This document shows, one piece after another, positions 34,894-47,189 of a DNA stretch of 64,000 bases. This stretch comes from Cynocephalus volans. Lineage: Eukaryota > Chordata > Mammalia > Dermoptera > Cynocephalidae. Every line of letters begins with the position of its first letter. Within the stretch, counting starts at the first letter, position 1. Both the position numbers and the translations under genes were made by a program. The stretch lies in contig NC_084462.1 of the NCBI RefSeq assembly GCF_027409185.1, forward strand, positions 186,579,571-186,643,570, given 5' to 3'. The notes under the pieces were generated by a model that was given only the letters and a program-made list of their open reading frames with translations, was not told the origin of the DNA and searched no databases.

Positions 34894-36699
34894 GTGGGAG
34901 AGCTCAGTCCTTATAAGTGCTGAGGAGCTGCAGTGAGAACCTTCGTATTTTTTGAAGTGGCTTTATGCTCTTTTCTCCTTTAAAATATTTGACATATAAT
35001 TATGGGATTGAAGAGAAACTAGTGAGTTTGAAACACTCCAAAACATGGTCCCAGCATTCAGAGACCAGATCCGCCTTCATTCAATCCCTGCCTTCTCCTG
35101 TGCTATCTTGGACCCAGCCCAAGTCTGCCTCATAATCTCAGGCTCTGGGTCTTGCTTCCACAGTTATGATCACAGCCCAAACCCTGCTTTCTTTCCCTGT
35201 ACCCTATCAGGTGATGTGGTTCTCATCACCCCTGAGAGGTTCTTATATTGTTACATTGTTGCTGTTCCATGACTTCCGGGCCTGCCTTGTGCTCCATACA
35301 CCCTGTGATAGAAGACAGCACTTAGAACACACAGAGACTCTGCAAAAAATGGCACCCTGTACAGTGCTCAAGAAACTGATTCTCACTGTTGAGAAAAAGA
35401 CTTTTCAAAATGTCCCCCCTCCCAAGGTGATTCCTGTTCACCTAAAGTGTACAAATTTCCATCTATATATTATGAATGTTGATCTTTTATTTAATATTTT
35501 AATCTCATCAAAGATCCCAACTTTAAAAACATCAATCCTAATGGCTAACATGCAAGCAGTAATCACATCCCTAATATACAACTTTTAAAAACACGTTTCC
35601 CTTTGATGGCTGTGTGTTGCAGCCCATGACAACTGTTCCATGACTGTGGGCACTGCCATCTGTACCACTGCCCACTACGTAGAAAGAGGCAAGGGCCTGG
35701 GATAGATGCTGTGTTTTATCTCCCCCTGTGAGCTTCCTCTTGGTCCCAAGGGCAGTCACATATCTTGGAGTATCAGCCCTTCAAGTGTTCTGAATGAATT
35801 TTAAGTCAGGAGATGCTGATGGAAAATTTGAGCCTGATTCTTCAGTTTTTGTTAACTCATGTATTGTGCTGGAGTTTTCCCAAAATGTTAAAAAGACCTG
35901 GTAAAAGGCAAAAGAAAACAAATACTCTGAAATGACAAAGCAATCGTGTGAATCAGACTAAGATAGAATGCTGATTGTGGAATTGTCAGAGAAGAAATCT
36001 AAAATAACTAGGTATATGTGCAACTACGGTTCAGTTTTTCCCAGACTTCAGCTAACTCGACAGAGTTCTAATTTCCCATCTCAGTTTGCACAGGAGAACT
36101 GAGCAGGATGCCCTGCCTAGACGAGCAAACAGCGCAGCATCTCAGTGGGATAAGGTATAATAACAAAGACCTACAGCTTCCTCGTTTCTATTCTAACGTG
36201 CTCAGGAGGGAGCCGTGGTGAGAAGAGGGGTCTGATTCATAACGTCACTCAGGAACCCAGACTCCCACTGAACCAGTGGGACCAGAGAGCCAGAATCTAC
36301 AGCTTGTGGGCTGACATATAACAGGAAATGGAAGAAGAGGGATAATGAATTTCAGGTGGACAATTTCTTCACTGTTGTAAATAAACTCGAAATGAGATTT
36401 CTCTATTAACACGTTTTGAGGGCACAATACAGTATTGTTAACTGTGGGCGCAGGGTCGTACAGCAGATTCTAGAATGTGTTCATCCTGCACAACTGAAAT
36501 GTATTACCTGTTGAACTTTAATTTATTAACTAGGCTGTGAGTGTGTGTGTCATATCTGTGCATGTTTGTTTTGGCATAATTAGTCATATGGCCCTGACTT
36601 ACATCAACAGATCAAAAATGTACGTTGTCTATTATTTCAGGATGAACAGGGACAATAGCTGAGTTTATGTGGGCTGGAGTCTGACAGGTGACGCAGGTG

Positions 36700-36765
36700 T
36701 CACATCTCTCTCTGTCTCTCTGTCTCTCTGTCTCTCTCTACACAAACACACACACACATCCCCCA
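36700..36765. repeat. TCTC/TGTC then CA microsatellite
   Basis: (TCTCTGTC)n-like tract followed by (CA)n; the duplicate lies at 62245-62300. Confidence 0.9.
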
Positions 36766-37390
36766 TCAGTATTTTGAAAATATATGTAGAACTCTGCCTT
36801 TGATTGATGCTGAGCAAGTCCCTGTAACAGACAAAAATGTGAACTGTCACAGTCCTTTCATGAAATAAGCCACAGTTTGTGAGAAGAGTCACACAATGTG
36901 CACAGTGAGCAGGATGACACGGTGCGTCGTGGAGATTTAGTGTGTCGCACGTGTTCCTCTGTTTCATAATTTTCCTGCTAGTCTGATGTACATGCTGGCT
37001 ACTAATTTGCAATAGGAGTGTTTCTGGTTGGATTTATTATAAAAATATATTTTTGGAAAAATATATTAAAACTTCATTAAACAAGCATCTCACAAAGAGA
37101 AAAGGTATTCAAGAAAATAAATGGTCTCAATGTCAGAAAAGTGGGAAGTCATACTAGCAGAGAAAATTGTAAATGTACAGTAAATAAAAGAAATAATATC
37201 AGCAACAATGATTATACGGATAATGATAGTAACATTTAGTAGTACTCATGTGTTTAATGAACCACTAAGGAAAACTAAAAACAAACAAACAAACAATGGC
37301 ATTGGAAAGCAGCAGAGTGCTGAAGTAAGGACATCACCTTATCTCTTTGATTTAGAAATTATGAAGGAATCACTGTTCTAAGTACCACAA

Positions 37391-38644
37391 GACTCGGATA
37401 GAGCACAAATTTGTAAGTTTTCTCTTTGGAGCTTCCAGTGACACAAGCACGCACACGCACAGCCAGACAGACACGTGCACACACACGTGCACAGACCCAC
37501 ACCCATACACCTCTTTTCCAATGTGCACTTTATCGATGCCGTTGACTCTACTTTTTAAAGGTCATCATCTCATGAATCTGCATTTTAGCTGCTCTCCCAT
37601 CTCTCCCACAGCTTCATAAACCTTGTGGATGGTTCTTCAGCACTTTCCGAGGTGTCCTCATGTACAAATCAGTGAATGTCCTCATTACACATACTGTTCA
37701 TTGATGACTGATGAGCCTGTGGACAGCAGCACCACAGCCCATGCCGGAATGGAGTTCACCAAGCACATACATTCTCCATGAGGCACATCAAAGCCTTCTT
37801 GGCACTTGGGAACACTGGAAAGCCCTACTATGCTAAAACAGCAAAATTAGACATGAAAGCAACAAGTATGTGAAAATCTGGCACTAAATTGCCCATGCAA
37901 AAGACACTTGTTTCACGATGGGAAGTGAGACAAGATGGAAGAGTCTTCCCTGTTGACCTCAGCTGTGGGTGTGCAAGCTGTGGCTCCAGTATTTTCCAAC
38001 CAGTTCAAGCCCACAGATCACCATGAAAGGCAGCCAGTTTAGATTTGGGGATTCAGATCAATGTTAGTGGGTAGGTGGAAGCATGAACACGTAATCTGTG
38101 AACACTGAGGTCATCTGTACACACAGTGTCAGGACAGTGTTGCACTAGAAGTCTGGAACAGTGCACATTTCAGTTTTTACCTTATTTATACAATGCTGTT
38201 GTAGAACATAAATAATTTGACTTCTCTTTTCATGTATTCAATAAATAAATTGAAGGATCTGCACATGGTTTGGTATCTTCTGAGACTTCCAGGATATTCA
38301 CCAAGTTTCAGAATTTCAGGCTCACTCTGAAAAATAAGGTGAGACTTATTCTTATAAGTAACCTCCTTGAATAAGAAAAAAAAATCTTAGACCTTGAGTA
38401 GTAAAATAATATAATATGTTAAAACAGGATAATTACACAACTTTACTTGAAAATAAGACAAAAACATTAATAAAAGTATATACATCAAAGGGTCTCTAGA
38501 AGACTGTCTCGAAAGAGAGAGAAAACCACAGATTTTAACAAGTCCTCCCCAGGTCTCCGTGCACCTGCTCATGGAGCTGAGCACTGGACATAGTGGGTCT
38601 TGAGTGCCCCCTGCTGCCCAGTCCACACTGTCTTTCTTCAGGGA
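37391..38644. other. Intergenic; CA-rich tract at 37440-37505
   Basis: No gene recognised. A CA/CG-rich simple tract is near 37440-37505. The part nearest 38600 is the 3' flank of an IGHV pseudogene. Confidence 0.4.
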
Positions 38645-38683
38645 GGCTCAAGTCTGGGCTCACACTGACTCCCCCTCACTGCG
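38645..38683 (-). promoter_or_regulatory. Weak V-RSS of clan II pseudogene
   Basis: Heptamer CGCAGTG (second base changed) at 38683-38677, 23-bp spacer, poor nonamer ACTTGAGCC at 38653-38645. Probably inactive. Confidence 0.8.
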
Positions 38684-39107
38684 TTTCTAGCATAGTAGTC
38701 CATGGCCGTGTCCTCAGCTCTCAGGCAATTCAATGTTAAATACAGTTGGCTCTTTCGGGTGTCCATGCTTATGCTGACTTGGGATTTAAGAGCTGGGTAT
38801 ATGCTTCCATCAGTCCACATTGCATCGACCCACACCAGCACCTTTCCTGGAGGCTGGTGGATCCAGGTCACAGCATTGCTGGTTAAAGAGAACCAGAGAC
38901 AGAGAAGGTGAGGGACAGGGTCTGTGAGGGCTTCATCAGGACCGCTCCTGACTCCTGCAGCTGCACCTGGTACAGGACACCTGTGGACAAGGACCATCAA
39001 CATCAAACACACAGGAAACCTCATACCCACATTTCTTTCCTGAAATCGCTGAAACACTCAAAGCAGCGAGTGAACACCAGGCAGAGGAGCAGCCTCAGAA
39101 AATCCAT
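38684..39107 (-). pseudogene. IGHV: IGHV clan II pseudogene (GFSL-type)
   Basis: Leader exon 39107-39062 (MDFLRLLLCLV start), V exon from 38980 after a good CACAG acceptor, 81-bp intron. After CDR1 the frame reads TSNAVTWIHQPPGK, then VSISMDTRKSQLYLTL and RAEDTAMDYYAR. Defects: splice donor GT is TT; Cys23 is Phe (TTC); a 1-nt deletion in CDR1 shifts the frame and makes TAA; Cys104 is Tyr (TAT). The CDR1 region resembles rodent IGHV2-type genes. Its leader is shared with the 12.1-kb pseudogene, so these are two members of one dead lineage. Confidence 0.88.
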
Positions 39108-39189
39108 GCTCTGATGAAGGGCTCCTGGGAAGGAGGAGACGGGGGCTGCCCACCCCAGGAGTGGGATTTCAGCCTGAGACTGGGGTCTG

Positions 39190-39197
39190 CTTTGCAT
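39190..39197 (-). promoter_or_regulatory. Near-octamer upstream of clan II pseudogene
   Basis: ATGCAAAG in gene sense, one mismatch from consensus, about 85 bp upstream of the leader. Confidence 0.55.
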
Positions 39198-40779
39198 AAG
39201 GGAGGCCCCAGGAGATATTAGTGGAGGAGCAGAGGGGAGGGTCTCTAGGGTAGACCCGACCCTAGGATAGAGTGCTTGGCCATGGGCTGCTTAGAGGAAA
39301 AGTAGACAAACCGTCAGACTGTCCTGCATCTCTGCCTGCTCTTCCTATTTTCAGATAAAATAGAAGTGGGATGCTGAGTGTGCAGAATGTGGGGTCACAG
39401 AACATGAGGGAAAGTTTCATATTAAGTTCTCCCACATTCATCCAGAGGAAGGAGACCAGGATCTAGATATGCTCAGGGCATTTGCTTATTGTGTAAATAC
39501 ATGTGGAGAATTAAGAAAAGGGTTGGGCAGTTCACAGAAGTGTGTTTCTTTTTGGTAATGCAGGGTATATTTTTAATTGTTGGTCTAAAGTTTTTCTGAT
39601 GCTGCACCAACATTTTGTGCCATTCTATGTGATCATATTTTTGAACTTTTACTGTAATTCTCTTTGCATCCCTCTTAGACCCGATGTGCACCTTTTTCCC
39701 AAAGGATCTCTCACAGTGTCTGCATTTTCAGAAGAATCTCTGTGTCCACTAGTTGCCCCTTTCTCAGCCTGGCTTGAGCTGGCATTGTCATCTTGAAATG
39801 TCAAGTGTCAGTGCTGTGTGTGGACAAATGACCCTGATGGTGCAGGGGTGCTCTGTTCCTCCCTTCCTGGGCCCTGCCCCTGCAAGTTCATGTTGTCATC
39901 ATGAATCAAGTCTTTGTATTTTCTGTTGTGTCAGTGCCGGAGAATCCTGTTAAACTCCTCAGCATTGTTCTACATCAATCACAATAAATAAAGCAGACAG
40001 ATGTAGGGCAATGCTCAGAGATGAAGGTCATATGTGCACTGAGGACATTCCATCTTATCCCATCCCTCCTGCCTTGCGTGTACTTTAGCTGCGCTGAACT
40101 GAGGACACCCCATCCTGCCCACCCGTGCAGCTCTCGCAGCCCCCCCATTGCACTGCCCCCTGCAGAGCTGTGGGAACTTAACTGTTTCTCCAGGATCCCA
40201 CAAAGCTGAGAAGCTCTAATCGGTCCCAGCACACCTCCTCCTGCTGAATATTCTAAGGTAGAGTAAAACCTACATTGTTAATAAACTATAAAGTATTTTT
40301 GTTTGCACTTCTGATGAGAATGCTGTTGAAGTTGCCAAATTTCTAAACAAAAGTGAATACATACATGGAGTTTAGTACATGAACGTGGGACACATACTGA
40401 GAAGATATAGGAACAAACTTAAATATATCAAGATAGTCTCTAGAAAAATCCATATATGGAGAACTGAAAATGACCTCAGCGTCAGCAGCTTAGAACAACT
40501 AGAGAGCAATTGATATTAAAACAGCACAGACATTAATCACAGCCAACATCTGCAAACAGGAGTTGGGTATTCCTGAGAACCCAAAGTAATTTGAGTCTGC
40601 TGAGCGTGGAGCATTCCTGTCTGTGTGGGAGAATAAAGAAAGAGGCATCCGGGCTTCCTCTGAACAGCTTCTTCTAGATACTTGAGGTAGACGTGTCACT
40701 TATTTGTGACCTTATTTTTAATACAGGTGTTTGCAACTGTTTAAGTTCTGAGAACCGTCTTCAATTTAACCATACATAT
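39198..40779. other. Intergenic, no gene recognised
   Basis: Upstream flank of the pseudogene, followed by unassigned sequence with short overlapping frames on both strands. No repeat family could be named. Confidence 0.4.
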
Positions 40780-42840
40780 CGGAAAGCATTGTTTTAATTT
40801 TCATTCATCTCAAAGTGTTGTCTTTTTCACATTTGATTTTCCTTTTTTCAATTGGTTACTTTGAAGATATGGATGAATTTTCATTTGCTATCCCTTCCTG
40901 TCTTCCTTTCCCTATCTGTTGGAGAAGATATTGTGCATGATTTCTGTCATTTACAGTTGATCACCTTTATTTATTTATTTTTTTGCAACCTATCACATGG
41001 TATGTCCTGGAGAATATTTTGTGTTCTCTGGAGAAGACAGTACATTATGCTTTTTGTGGATTTAGTGCTCTGTAAATGTCTGTTTGGTCTAGTTTGTTTA
41101 CAAAATTATTCTACAGCTTATAGTGATGTTTATTTATGAGTTAATATTTACTCTGCTTTTATTTATTTATTTATTTACTTATTTTTTATTGTACATGTTT
41201 ATGGGGTACAATTTGCTGTTTCAACATAGGCATACATTCTATAATGGATTAATCAGAAGACTTAGTATATCTGTCTCCTAAACATTTATAATTTCTCTGT
41301 GGTTATAAAATTCAAGACCCTTCTTTCTGGCTATCTTGAAATATACGACACAGCATTACTAGCTAATGTCACCCTAGGGCACCAAAACTGCTTCTTCCTA
41401 TCTATATGTAACTTTGTAACATTGTGCAAATCTATCAACCTTTCCATGTTACTACCTCTTATCTCCCTTTCCAAACTGCCTTTTCTATTCTACTCTCACT
41501 GTGCTATTGTCCATTTCTGTCTCGTTTCCCTATTTTTATTTTATAAATTGATCCATGGTAATTGTGTATAATTATGGAGTACAATAATGGAATACACCGT
41601 GTGTAACAGTCATATCAGGGCACTGAGTATATCCACCGCCTCAAACACTTGCCACTTTGTTTTGGGAAAATTCAACATCTTGAGCAGCTGCTCAAGATCA
41701 CAGTACTTTGCTGTTGACTGTGATCTCCCTACATCACCACGGAACTCTCGATCCCCATCTTCCCTTCTCTCTAATATTTGTATCCACTGACAACCCTTTC
41801 CTCATCTTCCCCAATCTCGTCCCCCCACCAGTCTGTACTATCCACTATTCTACTCTCTACTTCTATGAGATCAACTTTTTTAGCTTCCACACGTGAGTGA
41901 GAACATGTGATATTTCTCTCTGCATGTCTGGCTTATTTCACTCAACATAATTTTTTTCAAGCTCATCCACGTTGCTGCAAATGACAGAATTTCATTCTTT
42001 TGTATGGCTGAGTATTATTTCATAATGTATGTATATACCACATTATCTTTATACAATAATCCATGTGAGAACATTTAGGTTGATCTCAATTCTTGGCTAT
42101 TTAGAATAAAGCTGTGGTAAACATGGGACTGCAAAGGCTTTTTCGACTTGTCAATTTTCATTCCTTTGGACATATACCAAGTAGTGAGATTGGCGTATTC
42201 TGTGGTAATTCTATCTGTAGTTGTTCGAGAAATCTCCATACTATTTTCTATAGTGGCTGAACCAATTTACACTGACACCGACAATGTATTAGAATTTCCT
42301 TCCTCTGCATCCTCACCAGCATTTGTTACTCTCAGTCTTTTGATAAAAACAATTCTACCTGGGGTGAGATAACATCTCATTGTGATTTTGACTTGCATTT
42401 CTCTGATGATTAGTGATGTTGAACATTTTTTATATGCCTGATAGTCGTCTGTATGTCTTCTTTAAAAAAAATCTATTCAGTTTCTTTGATTATTTTTAAT
42501 TAGTTTTTGTTTTTACTGTTCAGATCTTTGAAATTCATTGTATAATCTTCATATCAATCTCTTGTCGGATGCTTAGTTTTGAAATATCCTCTCCAATTCT
42601 TCAGGATGTCTTTTCACATGTAGATCGTTTCCTTTGCTGTTCAGGAGCTTTTTATTTTGGTATGACACAATTTTTTACATTTTGCTTTTGTCCACTGTCC
42701 CTCTGAAGTATCATTCATAAAATAATTGCCAAGAACTATGTGCTGAACTATTTTCTAAGTGTTTTCTTCTAGAGGTTTTATAGTTTTAGATGTTACATTT
42801 AAGTTTAAGGAATGTAGCAGAATTTCTGGAACTGAAGGAT
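40780..42840 (-). mobile_element. L1 fragments, antisense, including repeated 3'UTR
   Basis: T-rich antisense L1. 3'UTR-like blocks occur twice in succession (41160-41550 with 'attgtacatgtttatggggtacaatttg', and 41560-41870). They are followed by antisense text to 42840 ('gtgagtgagaacatgtgatatttctctc', 'catccacgttgctgcaaatgacag'). Probably more than one insertion. Confidence 0.75.
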
Positions 42841-43399
42841 TCATTCAACAAAATAAACAATCAAATAAAGAATAACAAAAAGCACCACCAGGTGTTTAAG
42901 TAGCAGGTTAGAGCAAGCAGAAGAAAGAATTTCTGATCTCAAAGATGAACTTTTGAAACAACCCCGGTGTGGGAAAAAAAAGGATTTATTAAAAATAATG
43001 AAAATCTTCCACATATAAGTGAGAACATATGATTTTTCTCTTTCTGTGACTGACTCATTTCACTTACTATAATTCTCTGTAGGCCCATCCATGTTGTTGC
43101 AAATGACAGTAATTCATTCTTTTTTACAGCAGAGTATTATTCCATTGTGTTGATATACCACTCATCTGATGATGGACATTTGGGCTGGTTCCAAGCCTTA
43201 AAATAAATAAATAATTCAAAAAAAGGGAGGGGGAAAGAAGACATAAAAATTAAAATTATTTGAAGTTGACACGATGAGCAAACAGAAAGGACATTGTTGG
43301 GAAGGAGGGGGGAGAGGGAGGGAGGTTTTGGTAACTGGCCACAATAATCACCACATTGTATATCGACAAAGCAAAATAAAATAAAATATTTTAAAAAAT
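42841..43399. mobile_element. L1 fragments in mixed orientation
   Basis: An antisense L1 piece (42995-43195, again 'aagtgagaacatatgatttttctc' and 'catccatgttgttgcaaatgacag') is followed by a plus-strand-type tail with G-rich tract (43300-43325) and (AAAAT)n at about 43370-43390. Confidence 0.65.
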
Positions 43400-45842
43400 A
43401 ATGAAAATCTAAGTGAGCTAGCAGACAAATTTATATACACAAACATCCAAATTATGTGTGTTCCTGAAAGGTAAGGGAAAAGGAAAATGTATTGAATACA
43501 AAATCAATGAAGTGTGTGTGCATATGTATGTTTATATGACCAGCCTAGTATATTATACCCAACAAGGCTATCCTTCAGAAATGAGGAAAAAATAGTGTAT
43601 TCCTAAGTAAAACAAAACCTGGGAGATCACCACCACAAGACCAGCCATGCAAGAACATCTCAAGGGACTCCTGAATCTGGAATCTGAAAAATGATAATCA
43701 TGACCATGAATATACAAGAAAGAACAACAAAATCCAATTTTGAAATAAAATTGCAAACAAAAAAATATAAAACAGAACTGAATCTCACCACCCCATAAAA
43801 ACAACAAACTTTGAAGTCGAATAATAAAAGGGAGAGAAATAGACAAAACCCAGTTCAAACATCTAAACAAAAATTAATGAAATTACAGGAATAAAAGAAC
43901 ACCTTTCAAAACAACCATAAATGTAAATGGATTAACTTTCCACTCAAAAGACACCCACCACCTGATTGGATTGAAAAGTTAGACCAAACTATATGCTGTC
44001 TCTAAGAGACCCACCTCACCTGTGATGACACACACAGACCAATAGTGAAGGGATGGGGAAAGATATACTACACCAATGGAAATCAAAAGTGAGCAGAAAT
44101 AGTTATTCATGTATTAGATATAGACTTTAAACCAAAAACTATGAAAAGAGGCAAAGAAGTCCAATACGGAATAATATGAAGGTATCTATCCATCAAGAAG
44201 AAAAAACATTATAAATATATATGCAACCAATACTGAAGAACCCAGATCTATGAAGCAAATACAATTAGACCTAAAGGTAGAGATGGACCCAATACAATAA
44301 TACTGGGAAACCAGAACATGCCCAGCATTGAACAGAAAATCTAGGCAACAACTCAACATAGATACTCAGGATTTCAACTACACTTTAGAAAACTTGGACC
44401 TGGCACATATCTAGAGAACATTTTATCAGACAACTACACAATATGCATTATTCTCATCAGCACATGGAACAGTCTCCAGGATAGATCACACATTAGGTCA
44501 CAAATCAAGTATCAACATTTTTTTTTGAAATAGAAATTATTTCAACTATATTTTCAGACAGATGGATTAAACCATAAATCAATAATAAGCACGAAAACTA
44601 TACAACTACATGGAAATTAAACAACATTCTCCAGATCAACTATGGTTCCAAGAAGAAGCTCAGCAGGAAATCAATAAATTTCTTGAAACTAATGAAAATA
44701 CATGCACATCCTTAAAAACATTTGGGATACTACAAAAGCAGTACTAAGGTCAAAGTTTATTTCACTAACCACTTACATCAAAAGTATAGGATTATTTCAA
44801 ATAAGCAACCTAATGTTACATCTCAAAGAAATAGCAGAACAAGAATAGTTAAATACCAAAAATTTTAGATGGAAAGAAATAATTAAGATCTGAGCAGAAC
44901 TAAATGAAGTAGAAATGATACAAAAGATCAATGAACAGAAAGTGGTTTTTGAGAAGATAAACAAAATAGACAAAGCATTATCTAGGTTAATAAACAAACA
45001 AACAAACAACAGTTAGAAAGTCCCAATAACAAAAATCAGAAATGAAAAAGGAGACATTAAAACTAATACCATATAAATACAAACTATCATTAGAGTGAAT
45101 TATAAACAAATACATACCAACAAATTTGAAAACCTGGAGGAAGTGGATTAGTTTCTAGACATATACAAACTACCAAGACCGAACCAAGAAAAATGCAAAA
45201 GTTGAACAGACTGATAACAAGTAACGAGATTGAATCTGTAATAGTGATCTTCCAATAAATAAAAGCCCAGGACCAAATGGCTTTACTCCTGAATTGTATC
45301 AGACCTTAATAGAGAAATTAATTTCAATTCTCTTCAAAATGTTACAAAAAAGAAAATGAAACTGATTTCACTCTCAAACTAATTCTGTGAGGCCAGCATC
45401 ACCCTTATACCAAAACGAGACAAAGTATCAACAAAAAATCTAAACTACCAGACGATCTCTCTGATGAACAAAGATGGAAAAATACTCAACAAAATACTAA
45501 CAATCAGAATACAGCAACACATCAGAAAATTACACACCATGATCAAGTGGGATTTATCCTAATTAGGCGAGGATGGTTTAACATACACCAATCAGTAAAC
45601 CTGAGAAATCACATCCAAAAAAATCATGGCCAAAAATCAAGTGATTATATCAATAGATTCAGAAAAAGTGTTTGACAAAATTCAACATCCTTTCCTGACA
45701 AAGACACTCAGCAAATTAGGTACAGAAGGAAGTATCTCAGCACAATAAAAACCATCTACTTCAAGCCCTCCACCAATATCATCCTAATGAGGAAAAGTTG
45801 AAAGCATTTCCTTTAAGAACAGAAACAAGACAAGAATGCTGA
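43400..45842 (+). mobile_element. L1 ORF1-end/ORF2, sense, left part
   Basis: Sense L1: 'acccaccacctgattggattgaaaagttag', 'ctgtctctaagagacccacctcac', 'cacatggaacagtctccaggatagatc' and later RT-region text. Reading frames are broken. The element is interrupted at 45843-45848 by the beta-type ERV and continues at 52686. Confidence 0.85.
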
Positions 45843-45848
45843 CCCCAC
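45843..45848. other. Target-site duplication, left copy (CCCCAC)
   Basis: CCCCAC immediately precedes the TG of the LTR and recurs at 52680-52685 immediately after the CA. Both lie in continuous L1 sequence. Confidence 0.85.
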
Positions 45849-46351
45849 TGCTGGACTCCACCAGCAGGTTTTCCCTCCCTTTCCTAACCTCTCCCATGCC
45901 AAATCCAAGAGCCAGCTGCCCTAATGCTTCACCCCTCAGCCCTAGAGACAGCCAGAGGATCTCCCTGGGGGGACTGAGTGATCTGCCAGCCAACCCAGCC
46001 CCATAAAAAGGACACTCAAATGCGGCAGGGGTTCCATCAAGCAGTTCCGTTTATTGTTTGTTAAGCAAGCGTATTTAAGCTTTGCCAGTGGGGAGTTCAC
46101 TCAGCCCCGCCAATCAGGGTAAAGATCACGTGGTCATGCTTGGGGGTTCCTTAAGCTATAGTAAGCAATCATGCCTTGATCACAATCATGGAAAACCAGG
46201 GCTGCCAATGGAATTAAACAAAAACAAAATGCAGAACCCAGTTGTCCCCTTCCACCTTGCTTCCTCTCGGCGCCATCTTTAGGTGGCCGCATGAAGAGGG
46301 CCTTGCCTATATCGCCATTTTGGTGTTACTGAATCACATATGAGCCCAACA
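45849..46351 (-). repeat. 3' LTR of provirus 3
   Basis: 503 bp, near-identical in plan to 52186-52679. It begins TGTTGGGCTCATATG in provirus sense. Confidence 0.92.
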
Positions 46352-46363
46352 TTTCCCCTTTTT
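46352..46363 (-). other. Polypurine tract of provirus 3
   Basis: AAAAAGGGGAAA in provirus sense, directly abutting the 3' LTR. Start site for plus-strand DNA synthesis. Confidence 0.85.
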
Positions 46364-46499
46364 GTTTTTTATGAGGGTAGCCGAAGTCGCCTAGCCACTT
46401 GGCCTCATCGTCTTCCATGCGGTTGTGTCTGTCTTAGGTTGTCCCCACTGATAGGGGATCTTACCCGTCACTGACTATCCAACTGAGTGCTGGGGGGTG

Positions 46500-47090
46500 G
46501 GGGGGAAGCAGTACTCTTATACCTGAGCATGAAGCTTTTGCATAGCCATGTTGACCCACGGGTTTCAGGGGTTGTGGTCTTGTGCGACTTGCTCAACCAC
46601 CTGAGTGAGCATGGTGATGGAGCCAATATTTCTTTTTATTAAGGCCACTATTTTTCCTAATATTCAATGCCCAAAGGAAACTAAAGGGAGTAAAATAACA
46701 AGAGGACCTGCCACAGCAAAAAGCAAGGTGGTAAACCAAGGGGAGGCGGTGAACCAATTTTCAAACCAACTAGAGGTGGCGCTTTTCTCCTGCTTGCGTT
46801 TTTCAATCCCCTCTTTAATTTTAGCTAGAGAATCTGTAACCACCCCTGAATGGTCAGTGTAAAATCAGCACTCTTTGCTGAGGGCCACACAGAGGCCCCC
46901 TTGCTGGAGGAACAGTAGGTCCAGTCCTCGGCGATTCGGTAAAACAACCTCAGACAAAGACGTTAGAGATGTTTGCAAGTACCCAACTGCCTTTTGCACC
47001 CTGTCCAGGTCTAGGTCAATCTCTTCTCTGACCCAGATGAGCACAGTTATGGTGGTCCTGTGAAGAGGGGGAAGAGACTGCACTCCTCCA
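46500..47090 (-). pseudogene. env: env transmembrane remnant of provirus 3
   Basis: A short env piece directly follows pol. The 47083-46865 part shows [10 protein letters not shown], the conserved heptad/immunosuppressive-domain region of gamma and type-D envelopes, then CVALSKEC. The second Cys of the C-X6-CC motif is replaced by TGA. Downstream text fits a membrane-proximal Trp-rich segment and a hydrophobic span near 46700. Only about 0.6 kb separates pol from the LTR, so the surface subunit is deleted. A gamma-like env in a beta-type provirus matches the type-D plan. Not functional. Confidence 0.82.
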
Positions 47091-47189
47091 AACTGTTGGA
47101 GACGTTATCTTTGTGGACGTGGGGGGAAAACTTGAGGTTTCAAGCTGGCATCCATATGGGGCTGGGTGCATTGATGGGGAAGAGACATC

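Larger units (their letters stand above)
31600..37390. repeat. Segmental duplication copy 1 (with IGHV A)
   Basis: Runs collinearly with 57290-62960. Matching landmarks include 'cctctctcagaccayac' (31780/58085), 'gaggagttctggkttca' (31953/58259), 'gagtgggacaaatcctnancatca' (33741/59309), the whole IGHV gene, 'gtaacactcagg'-type flanks and 'atgtcagaaaagtgg' (37130/62690). Copy 1 carries extra sequence around 33180-33460. Confidence 0.88.
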
